Part shown: positions 16,210 through 23,853 of the stretch, one piece after another | Numbering within the stretch: position 1 is the first letter of the stretch | How the letters are laid out: each line of letters begins with the position of its first letter | DNA from: JANXUC01 sp043782485 | GTDB taxonomy: Bacteria; Acidobacteriota; Terriglobia; Terriglobales; Acidobacteriaceae | Assembly (NCBI GenBank): GCA_043782485.1 | Contig: JAYWAL010000157.1 | Location: 1-53,882, forward strand | Reading direction: 5' to 3' | DNA length: 53,882 nt | Notes under the pieces: generated by a model | What the model was told of the DNA's origin: nothing | Databases searched by the model: none | What the model saw: only the letters and a program-made list of their open reading frames with translations | Translations under genes and position numbers: made by a program

Positions 16210-17219
16210 TTCTCGCAGGCGAAATTGGCGCGACGCATGCCCGGATTGCCGCTTTTGAAACGGAAGGGAACCGGCTGCAATGCGTGGTGGAAACGATTTA
16301 CGAGAGCCAGCGGCACGGCGGCCTGGCGGAGATTCTCGCCGAATTTGTAAAGACCAACGGCATCCCGGTCGATAGCGCCTGTTTTGGAGTGGCCGGACCG
16401 GTGCGGAACGGGCGTTGCAAGATTTCCAATCTTTCGTGGACGATTGATGCGGGTGAACTGGCGAAACAGTTGAAGCTGCATTCCGTGGGGCTGCTGAATG
16501 ACCTGGAGGCCTATGCCTACGGAATCGATGCGCTCGGCGATGAAGATTTTATTACGCTCAACGAAGGATCCGAGGACGCGGAAGGGAACCGGGCGGTGGT
16601 TTCGGCGCGCACGGGCCTGGGGGTTGCCGGATTGTATTGGGACGGGCGGCGGCATCATCCGTTTGCGTGCGAGGGCGGGCATACAAATTTTGCGCCGCGG
16701 AATGATTTGGAGGGAGAGCTTTTGCGCTATCTCCAGGGTAAGTACAAGGGCCGCGTGAGCTATGAGCGCATTGCTTCTGGGCCGGGGATTAAGAATATCT
16801 ACGACTTTCTACGGGACAGCGGTAAGGCGGAGGAGCCTGATTGGTTGAAGGCGCAGATGATGGAGGCCGGGGATGCTCCAGCCGTGATTTCGCGCACCGC
16901 TTCCGAGCGGAAGGCTGCCATTTGCGAACAGACGATGTCCTTGTTTGTCAGCGTTTACGGTGCCCACGCGGGGGATTGCGCTCTGACGTTCTTGTCCACG
17001 GGCGGCATTTTCATTGGCGGAAGCATCGCGGCCAAAAATGTGCCCAAGATGCAGGAGCCGATCTTTATGGAGGCCTTTCTGGATAAGGGTCGGATGGCTG
17101 GCTTGTTGAAGGATATGCCCGTGAAAATTGTGATGAACGATGATGCCGGAATCATGGGTGCCGCCCGTTACACGTTGATTCAAAAGGCCTTTGACCGAAG
17201 CGGACGCGGGGTGGTTTGA
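16206..17219 (+). CDS. glk: Glucokinase family protein with divergent phosphate loops
   Basis: A 337-residue protein of the E. coli-type glucokinase family (PF02685). Glucose-side residues are preserved: LNDLEAYAYGI contains the catalytic Asp, CEGGHTNFAPR contains the Glu and His ligands, and GRVSYERIASGPG contains the last Glu. The two ATP phosphate loops differ from the usual form. LAGEIGATHARIA replaces xxGDxGGTxxR, and SARTGLG replaces GxGTGLG. It may therefore be a weak, altered or differently regulated kinase. The frame extends upstream to 16065, but the ATG at 16206 fits the family start and overlaps the zwf stop by ATGA. Together with zwf it would channel glucose into 6-phosphogluconate. 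Confidence 0.85.
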   Translation: MILAGEIGATHARIAAFETEGNRLQCVVETIYESQRHGGLAEILAEFVKTNGIPVDSACFGVAGPVRNGRCKISNLSWTIDAGELAKQLKLHSVGLLNDLEAYAYGIDALGDEDFITLNEGSEDAEGNRAVVSARTGLGVAGLYWDGRRHHPFACEGGHTNFAPRNDLEGELLRYLQGKYKGRVSYERIASGPGIKNIYDFLRDSGKAEEPDWLKAQMMEAGDAPAVISRTASERKAAICEQTMSLFVSVYGAHAGDCALTFLSTGGIFIGGSIAAKNVPKMQEPIFMEAFLDKGRMAGLLKDMPVKIVMNDDAGIMGAARYTLIQKAFDRSGRGVV

Positions 17220-17325
17220 CAACCCAAGCAGGCGCTTGTGGAAAAAGCGTTGCGGCAGCGAAGTTAAGCGTTTAAGCTCAGAAGGCTCGGCACCAAAACC
17301 CAGGTCGCACCCCACAAACTTCAAC

Positions 17326-18501
17326 ATGAACGCAGAAGGCAGATCCGTCGCGGAGGGTGCCCACGCCCTGGGCCAGCAGTTTGAGCAGATGTTTGGCAGA
17401 ATTCCGCGCGTTTACGCGGCGCCCGGTCGCGTCAACTTAATCGGCGAACACACGGACTATAACGATGGTTTCGTGATGCCAGCCGCCATCGGGTTTTATA
17501 CCCAGGTGGCGATTGCGCCGCGAGCCGACCGGACCCTGGTGATTCACTCCGAGAACTATTCCGAAAGAGTTGAATACGATTTAGCCAACCTGCCAGCGGC
17601 GCGTGCGGGTCACTGGAGCGACTACGCGCTGGGTGTGGCGAAAATGATTGCCCAATCGGGGGTTGTGTTGCCGGGCGCAGACCTGCTGGTTTCAGGAAAC
17701 GTGCCGCAGGGGGCCGGGCTCAGTTCATCGGCTTCCATTGAAGTCGCGGTGGGCTACGCGCTGCTGGATTTGGCTTGCCAGCCGATTGATCTGACCAAGC
17801 TGGCGTTGCTTTCGCAGCGGGCAGAGAACGACTTTGTAGGCGCGAAGTGCGGGATCATGGACCAGTTTGTTTCTTCCCACGGAAAGCGGGATCAGGCGCT
17901 GCTGCTGGATTGCCGCTCGCTGGAATATCGATTGCTCCCCTTGGCTGGCGTCCCGCTTGTCATTTCCAACACCATGGTCAAGCACAGCTTGTCGCAGGGC
18001 GAATACAACGACCGGCGCGCCGAGTGCGAAGAGGGTGTTCGAATTCTGGCGAGATTTATTCCTCAGGCGAAGGCGCTGCGGGATGTAGAGCTGGGCGACC
18101 TGGAAAAATATGGTCCTGAGCTATCGGAGAAGGTTTTCCGCCGTTGCCGCCACGTCATCAGCGAAAACGCCAGGGCATTGCAAGCGGCGGATGCCTTGGA
18201 CTCCGGGAATTTTGCGTGCTTCGGTGAATTAATGCGCCAATCGCATCACAGCCTGCGCGATGACTTCGAAGTCAGTTGCGCTGAGCTGGACTTAATGGTC
18301 GAGCTGGGCGAACAAGTGCCCGGTGTCTATGGCACGCGAATGACCGGCGGAGGATTTGGTGGCTGCACCATCACCCTGATTCAGGGTGGCTCGGTGGAAG
18401 CGTTCGAAAAGCATGTGAGCGAAGGCTACGAACGGGCCACCGGTCGTAAGCCGGAGATCTATGTGTGTTCCGCCGCCGATGGAGTCGGAAAGGTCTTATG
18501 A
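17326..18501 (+). CDS. galK: Galactokinase
   Basis: A 391-residue GHMP-family galactokinase (galactose + ATP to galactose 1-phosphate). The galactokinase signature GRVNLIGEHTDYNDGFVMP is near the N-terminus. The ATP-binding GHMP motif PQGAGLSSSASIEVA and the C-terminal MTGGGFGGCTI are intact. I chose ATG 17326 rather than the open frame from 17191. It gives the normal family length, and the preceding 45 residues are low-complexity and basic. The gap of 106 bp after glk is the largest within this operon. The stop overlaps the galE start by ATGA. Confidence 0.95.
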   Translation: MNAEGRSVAEGAHALGQQFEQMFGRIPRVYAAPGRVNLIGEHTDYNDGFVMPAAIGFYTQVAIAPRADRTLVIHSENYSERVEYDLANLPAARAGHWSDYALGVAKMIAQSGVVLPGADLLVSGNVPQGAGLSSSASIEVAVGYALLDLACQPIDLTKLALLSQRAENDFVGAKCGIMDQFVSSHGKRDQALLLDCRSLEYRLLPLAGVPLVISNTMVKHSLSQGEYNDRRAECEEGVRILARFIPQAKALRDVELGDLEKYGPELSEKVFRRCRHVISENARALQAADALDSGNFACFGELMRQSHHSLRDDFEVSCAELDLMVELGEQVPGVYGTRMTGGGFGGCTITLIQGGSVEAFEKHVSEGYERATGRKPEIYVCSAADGVGKVL

Positions 18502-19484
18502 AAGTCGTAGTCACAGGCGGAGCCGGATACATCGGAAGCGTAGTGGTCGGGCAACTTGTGCAGGCCGGGCATCAGGTAGTCGTATTCGACAACCTCAGCC
18601 GCGGGCATCGCGAGGCCGTGCCCGCTGGCGCGGAACTGATCGTGGGCGAGTTAGCGGACCGCGCCGTTTTGGATCGCCTTCTGGGTGCTAAGGACGTTGA
18701 CGCCGTCATGCACTTCGCGGCCTTGATCGAAGCCGGCGAATCCATGAAAGCCCCCGAGCAGTTCTTCCGCAACAACGCTTTGAATACGCTCACGCTCCTG
18801 GAAGCCATGCTCGCAGCGGGCACCAAGCGTTTCGTCTTTTCCTCAACCGCCGCTCTCTTCGGCAATCCCGAACGCACGCCCATTCAGGAAGACGACACCG
18901 TCCGTCCCACCAACGCCTACGGTGAATCGAAATTGCTGGTGGAGCGCATGCTCACCTGGTTCCATCAAATCCACGGCTTCCGCTACGCCAGCCTGCGTTA
19001 CTTCAACGCCGCCGGAGCCGTCAGTCCCGATCGCGGCGAAGCGCACCAGCCGGAGACGCATCTCATCCCGCGCATTCTCAACGTCGCTCTCGGCCGCATT
19101 GAGCATGTCAACATCTTTGGCACCGACTACCCCACGCCCGACGGCACCTGTGTTCGCGACTACATCCACGTCACCGACCTGGCGGCCGCGCATCTTCTCG
19201 CGCTCAACGCCCTCGACAAATCCAGCCCCCTCATCTACAACCTCGGCAACGGCCAGGGCTTCAGCGTGCGAGAAGTGGTGGAAGTCACGCGCAAAGTCAC
19301 CGGCCACCCCATTCCGGTAGTGGAATCGCCCCGCCGCCCCGGAGATCCAGCCGTCCTCATCGCCAGCGCGGAAAAAATCCGCCACGAACTCGGCTGGCAA
19401 CCTCAGATTCCAGATCTGGAAAGCATCGTCGCCAGCGCCTGGAAGTGGCACAGCGCGCACCCGGAGGGCTATCGCAAGCCATGA
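18498..19484 (+). CDS. galE: UDP-glucose 4-epimerase
   Basis: A 328-residue extended short-chain dehydrogenase that interconverts UDP-glucose and UDP-galactose with bound NAD+. The Rossmann motif VTGGAGYIGS begins at residue 4, and the catalytic YxxxK is NAYGESKLLVE. The GalE-typical segments LRYFNAAGA, HLIPRIL, and GTCVRDYIHVTDLA are all present. The ATG at 18498 sits in ATGA overlap with galK. A longer frame from 18465 is not supported, because the Rossmann strand should be near the N-terminus. The gene ends in ATGA overlap with galT, giving a tightly coupled galK-galE-galT block. Confidence 0.95.
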   Translation: MKVVVTGGAGYIGSVVVGQLVQAGHQVVVFDNLSRGHREAVPAGAELIVGELADRAVLDRLLGAKDVDAVMHFAALIEAGESMKAPEQFFRNNALNTLTLLEAMLAAGTKRFVFSSTAALFGNPERTPIQEDDTVRPTNAYGESKLLVERMLTWFHQIHGFRYASLRYFNAAGAVSPDRGEAHQPETHLIPRILNVALGRIEHVNIFGTDYPTPDGTCVRDYIHVTDLAAAHLLALNALDKSSPLIYNLGNGQGFSVREVVEVTRKVTGHPIPVVESPRRPGDPAVLIASAEKIRHELGWQPQIPDLESIVASAWKWHSAHPEGYRKP

Positions 19485-20533
19485 CCGCCTTCGACCTCTC
19501 CGCTCACCCGCATCGCCGCTTCAATCCCATGACCCGCGAGTGGGTGCTGGTTTCCCCGCATCGCACCCAGCGTCCATGGCAGGGACAAGTCGAGGACGTC
19601 GCTCCGCAAAAGCAGCCAGCGTTCGATCCCACTTGTTACCTCTGCCCGGGCAACGCTCGCGCGGGCGGCGCAACCAACCCGGCCTATTCCAGCGTCTTCG
19701 TCTTTGACAACGACTTCGCGGCGCTGAAGCCCGATACTCCTGCTGGCGAAGTCCGCGAACAGGATCTTCTCCTCGCCCGCGCCGAATCCGGCCGCTGCCG
19801 GGTGGTCTGCTTCTCGCCGCGCCACGATCTCACCATCGCCCGCATGAGCGTCGCCGCTGTCCGCAGCGTAGTCGATGCCTGGGCCACGGAATACATCGAC
19901 CTCGGCAGCCACGACAACATCTGCTCCGTTCAGATTTTCGAAAATCGCGGTGCCATGATGGGTTGCAGCAATCCGCATCCGCACGGCCAGATTTGGGCCA
20001 ACGAAACCATCCCCAACGAACTCGCCAAAGAACTCTCCGCCTTCGCCGACTACCACAAGGCGCACGGCTCAACTCTGCTGTCGGACTATCTAAGTTTGGA
20101 ACTAGAAAAGCAGGAGCGCGTAGTTTGCGCCAACGACCACTTCGTCGTAGTCGTCCCGTTCTGGGCCACCTGGCCTTTCGAAACCCTCGTCCTCTGCCGC
20201 CGCCCAGTCTCCGCCCTCGACCAACTCTCCGATACCGAGAGTCTGGCCCTGGCCGACATTCTCCGCCAAACCACCATCCGCTACGACAACCTGTTCCAAA
20301 CCTCCTTCCCCTACACCATGGGCTTCCACCAGCGCCCCACCGACGGCCAGCCCCACCCGGAATTCCCCATGCACGCGCACTTCTACCCGCCGCTGCTGCG
20401 CTCCGCCACGGTGAAGAAATTTATGGTCGGCTACGAAATGCTCGCCATGCCTCAGCGCGATATCACTCCCGAAACCGCTGCCCAGTGGCTGCGTGACCTG
20501 CCATCTAGGCACTATCTCGACCCGGCCAGCTGA
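19481..20533 (+). CDS. galT: Galactose-1-phosphate uridylyltransferase
   Basis: A 350-residue GalT of the HIT superfamily that exchanges UMP between UDP-glucose and galactose 1-phosphate. The active-site HPH is in GCSNPHPHGQIWA. The N-terminal RFNPMTREWVLVSPHRTQRPWQG and the C-terminal FHQRPTDGQPHPEFPMHAHF are GalT-specific. Metal-binding Cys residues occur at CYLCPG. The ATG at 19481 overlaps the galE stop, and no mutarotase gene is in the operon. It is the last gene of the block. The 173 bp to the next gene show no strong terminator. Confidence 0.95.
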   Translation: MTAFDLSAHPHRRFNPMTREWVLVSPHRTQRPWQGQVEDVAPQKQPAFDPTCYLCPGNARAGGATNPAYSSVFVFDNDFAALKPDTPAGEVREQDLLLARAESGRCRVVCFSPRHDLTIARMSVAAVRSVVDAWATEYIDLGSHDNICSVQIFENRGAMMGCSNPHPHGQIWANETIPNELAKELSAFADYHKAHGSTLLSDYLSLELEKQERVVCANDHFVVVVPFWATWPFETLVLCRRPVSALDQLSDTESLALADILRQTTIRYDNLFQTSFPYTMGFHQRPTDGQPHPEFPMHAHFYPPLLRSATVKKFMVGYEMLAMPQRDITPETAAQWLRDLPSRHYLDPAS

Positions 20534-20706
20534 ATATATTCCTAAGTCGTTGAAAACAAAGAAGCCCTATTGCCCGTCCGGCACATCGCCAAATTTTCTT
20601 TCAACCCAGTGAGCCAATCCGCCCGCATTTTCCGCTCTCCATTATGAAGAGGGAATCTGCTTAGTCAAGTGGAGCTCTTCCCTCAAGCATCTCCCAGGAG
20701 CTCACT

Positions 20707-21510
20707 ATGTCGTCACTTCGATTTGGCAAGGTTTTACCGTTGCTCGTCCTCCTCGCCGGATGGACGATGGCCCAGACAACCACCCCACCCACCGCCACCC
20801 ATCACGCTGCTAAAAAAGCCCATTCCCTCAAGCCTGACACCCCGTCTGCCGATGCTCAAAAAAGCACCGAACCTCAGCAACCTGCCGTCGTAGCTCCTAC
20901 CCCGGCAGCGGCCCCCGAACCGGCAAAAGTTCGTGTCGGCATCGCCCCCCCCGAAGCCCAACTGGGCCAGGGTAACAATGCCGGCGCCGATTACAGCACA
21001 CCCATCCGTGGCGCAATTGTGGCCATGATGAGCGGTCCCGCCGTGGAAGTAGTCGCGCTCGATTCGCACGCGCCCATGCAAGTGCAGGCCGAAGCCCAGC
21101 AAAAGCACTGCGACTACGTTCTGTTTTCCAGCGTTGCCGTCAAGCACAGCTCCGGAGGCGGCTTTGGCAAGTTCATGAAAATGGCCAGCCCGATTGCCAA
21201 CATGACGCCGATGGGAATGATGGCCCACGGCATGGGCAGCGCCGTGGCTATGACGGCGGCCTCCGCTGCGGCCTCCGTGGCCCAGCAGCAAATGCAGCAG
21301 CAGGCGATGAGCCAGCTCGCAAGTTTCAACGGCCAAATCAAATCCAAAGACGACGTCACCGTGCAATACCAACTGATTCCCACCGGCCAAACCACGCCCC
21401 GGATTCAGAACTCGTTACAGGGCAAGGCCAAATCCGATGGCGAAGACGTCTTGACTCCGCTGATCCAGCAGACGGCCAACACCGTCCTGACCGAGGTCAC
21501 CAAAAAGTAG
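20707..21510 (+). CDS. Secreted protein of unknown function
   Basis: A 267-residue exported protein with a signal peptide (cleavage likely after WTMA-Q, about residue 22). A Pro/Ala/Thr-rich linker runs to about residue 75. A conserved-looking alpha/beta domain follows, starting VRVGIAPPEAQLGQG and containing CDYVLFSSVAVKHSSGGG. A Met/Ala/Gln-rich segment (about 160-205, with AQQQMQQQAMSQL) looks like a hydrophobic helix or membrane-lying stretch. The alpha/beta part vaguely resembles the lipoprotein-type CsgG/TolB-like domains that report 'cannot be opened twice' patterns in Acidobacteria, but I cannot assign a family. The Shine-Dalgarno CAGGAG lies 8 bp before the ATG. It is followed by a strong bidirectional hairpin. 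Confidence 0.7.
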   Translation: MSSLRFGKVLPLLVLLAGWTMAQTTTPPTATHHAAKKAHSLKPDTPSADAQKSTEPQQPAVVAPTPAAAPEPAKVRVGIAPPEAQLGQGNNAGADYSTPIRGAIVAMMSGPAVEVVALDSHAPMQVQAEAQQKHCDYVLFSSVAVKHSSGGGFGKFMKMASPIANMTPMGMMAHGMGSAVAMTAASAAASVAQQQMQQQAMSQLASFNGQIKSKDDVTVQYQLIPTGQTTPRIQNSLQGKAKSDGEDVLTPLIQQTANTVLTEVTKK

Positions 21511-21533
21511 GGGCAAACGGAGTAGTGGAGCCA

Positions 21534-21577
21534 CGGGCACTGGTGCCGCCTCGCGGGGGGTACGGCACCGGTGCCCG
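21534..21577. terminator. Strong hairpin between convergent genes
   Basis: CGGGCACTGGTGCCG (21534-21548) pairs with CGGCACCGGTGCCCG (21563-21577) across a 14-base loop, with one wobble. It lies between the stop at 21510 (plus) and the stop at 21601 (minus), so it can end transcription from both sides. There is no clear T-tract. Confidence 0.7.
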
Positions 21578-21600
21578 CCCCTCGCTTCCAGCCAAGCGCG

Positions 21601-23736
21601 CTACTGCGCCCTCACCAGCAAAGTTACTCGCGGAAACACGAACTTCCCGTTCGCGTCATCCACGACATTCACCTGGCACGTATAGAACCCCGGCTTGAGC
21701 TGGCTCAGCGGCACGTCAAGTTGGAATGCCGCCGCGTGCCGCTCGGGCGTGTTGATTTCATTGGCCTCCACCAGCGGCGTCTCGTAAGTCTTCGCGTTGC
21801 CTTGCAGGAAGGAAACATTCGTCAGCAACCGGATGGCGGTTGCCTTGCCCGGCGTCTTGGAATCGGCGGCGTTCGGTTTAGCCGGGTCGTAAATCTCAAA
21901 GTACAAGTACAAGTGCTGCCCTGAGGAAAACACTCGCGTAACACTGGGAATCAATTCCGCTCCATCGCGCACCAGCGGATTGTCGCCTTTGCGCTTGGCC
22001 GTGTTCGGTTGCAACTGGCCTGACAGCACCACCGAACTCATCTTCACTGGAACCGATTTGAACTCGGGAATCGTCAGGTCGGTCTCAAACGACCCCAGCC
22101 GCCCCGTCTGGTTTTCCCGCAGCACAAACTTGATGTGATACTTCCCAGGCGTCAACGTGAACCCATTGTTGTACTGGACGTTTTTGCTGCGTACTGCCTG
22201 CGATGTGCTCAGGGCGAGCTTGACCGTATCGCGCAATTGCCCAGATGGACGCTTGTTTTCGTCTACCACTTCGCCAATCACATCTAAAGTTGCCTTGTCC
22301 TGGTCGCTGCTGCTGGTAAATGGAATCTCTGATCCTGGAACCAGCAGCGAGACGGGCACGTAGAAGCGGTTGTCGCTTAACCGGAAATAGCTCGCGGCCA
22401 GAAATACCGGGAGATCGGTATTGGGCAGGTCCGAGGCCAGTTCTTCCGTCAGTTGCCGCTCCCGGTCCTCCTGCGCGGAGTGCTGGAAGTCAGCCGGAGC
22501 GTAGTAGCCCTTGCGGTATTCCAATTTCAGGCCGGGCCGATTGATCTTCACCGTAATCTTGCGGAAGCGCCCGTCGCGCGAGGTATTGCCGCTGTGGTAG
22601 CCCAGCACGTAGTAGCTTGCCGTATCCTGCTGCACTTGCGTGAAGACCTTGCCAAAGTCGTTCGAATCCAGGAACGCCTTCCCACCCGTATCTCCCGAGA
22701 GGCTCACCAGAGTTTCCTGCGAGCTGGCGTTCGAGTCAAAAGCATTAACCGTCGCCCGCCCCGAGTAGACCGACGAACCGCGCAGGCTGGCATTCTGCGC
22801 CTCTCCCCCCGGAACGATGGCCTGAAGTCCATGAATATCCGCGGCGTAAATCGCCAGGTTCGCTTTGACCGCGGCATTGATTGCAGCGCGCAACTGTGAC
22901 TGATTCTCAATGCCCGTGCGGTCAATCCCGCCCGAAAAATAGATCAAAGACTTCTTCTGGTCAACTTTAGCCAGCGATTCCGCCACGGAACGTAATGCCT
23001 GCAATCGCCGGTCGGTGTTGAAGATGTTGAACTCAGTATCGTCGGCCGTAAAAGCCTGCGCCGTGTCGGCTGTCCCCTCGGTTGTCCCCGTGCTGCCCGC
23101 GCCAAATCCTTCGCTGGCCCCAGAGGTAAAGGCCTGCAAAGCGTGGTTCAGCAGCGAGTGGTCAGAAGTAAAATCCTGATTCACCAGCAACAAGTTGCTC
23201 AAAGAAACAACGGAAACCAAATCCGCCGGAGCCATCTGCTTGTCTACATACTTCAGCCCAGCTTGCGCCGCGCGGTCAATTTCATCGGGTTCCATCGACG
23301 ACAGATCGAAAAACAAAACAATCAGCCGATGATTGCGAAGGTCCGGCGCAGCGGGGGTCGCCGCGTTGGCAGAAGCCGAAGGCGTCTTGAGCAACTGTAC
23401 CTGCGCCGCTTCCGGCAACGCCACCGCGTCGGTGGTCTCAACATCAAACGAAGAAACAAGCTGCGCCTTGTTTTCCTCCAAGACCGAAAAGTCGTCCGCC
23501 TTTAAGTCCTTCACCAGATTCCCGCCGCGGTCCCGCACCGTAACGTTCACGACAACCACCTCAGTCCTCTTGCGAATTGTGAACCCAGGATTGTCGTTGG
23601 GCGATGCCGTCTGACCCACCGCAGGAGTCGTCATGGCACTGGAGAGAAACACGGCAAGCACGCGGCGAAGCACGACCCGCAGGTGCCGAAACAAAATCGA
23701 GTTGGAACGCCGCCGTTGCAAATCCAAATACTCCAA
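21601..23736 (-). CDS. Acidobacterial VWFA-related domain protein
   Basis: A 711-residue exported protein of the 'VWFA-related Acidobacterial domain' family. After a hydrophobic N-terminal signal segment it has TEVVVVNVTVRDRGGNLVKD. The VWA core follows: HRLIVLFFDLSSMEPDEID carries a DxSSM MIDAS variant, and LIYFSGGIDRTG carries the next metal loop. Further on, YYVLGYHSGN leads to KITVKINRPGLKLEYRKGYY, the usual end of the family core. The C-terminal 250 residues form additional beta-rich domains. The role is unknown, with adhesion or secreted protein assembly as common guesses. It lies downstream of the giant TonB-type gene, after a repeat element. Confidence 0.85.
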   Translation of the reverse strand: MEYLDLQRRRSNSILFRHLRVVLRRVLAVFLSSAMTTPAVGQTASPNDNPGFTIRKRTEVVVVNVTVRDRGGNLVKDLKADDFSVLEENKAQLVSSFDVETTDAVALPEAAQVQLLKTPSASANAATPAAPDLRNHRLIVLFFDLSSMEPDEIDRAAQAGLKYVDKQMAPADLVSVVSLSNLLLVNQDFTSDHSLLNHALQAFTSGASEGFGAGSTGTTEGTADTAQAFTADDTEFNIFNTDRRLQALRSVAESLAKVDQKKSLIYFSGGIDRTGIENQSQLRAAINAAVKANLAIYAADIHGLQAIVPGGEAQNASLRGSSVYSGRATVNAFDSNASSQETLVSLSGDTGGKAFLDSNDFGKVFTQVQQDTASYYVLGYHSGNTSRDGRFRKITVKINRPGLKLEYRKGYYAPADFQHSAQEDRERQLTEELASDLPNTDLPVFLAASYFRLSDNRFYVPVSLLVPGSEIPFTSSSDQDKATLDVIGEVVDENKRPSGQLRDTVKLALSTSQAVRSKNVQYNNGFTLTPGKYHIKFVLRENQTGRLGSFETDLTIPEFKSVPVKMSSVVLSGQLQPNTAKRKGDNPLVRDGAELIPSVTRVFSSGQHLYLYFEIYDPAKPNAADSKTPGKATAIRLLTNVSFLQGNAKTYETPLVEANEINTPERHAAAFQLDVPLSQLKPGFYTCQVNVVDDANGKFVFPRVTLLVRAQ

Positions 23737-23751
23737 TCTTCAAAAACCCCA

Positions 23752-23820
23752 GTCATCCTGAGCGAAGTGTTGTCTCCACGAAGTGAAGGCAACGCTAAGT
23801 CGAAGGACCCCCTGCTCCAC
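23752..23820 (-). repeat. Dispersed repeat element, copy 2
   Basis: Read on the minus strand, this begins GTGGAGCAGGGGGTCCTTCG and ends TTCGCTCAGGATGAC, matching both ends of the element at 11414-11509. The centre differs in sequence. It occupies most of the 117-bp gap between the TonB-type and VWFA genes. Confidence 0.8.
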
Positions 23821-23853
23821 CCACCCCGCCGGCCTCAACAAGCCGTGGCAAAC

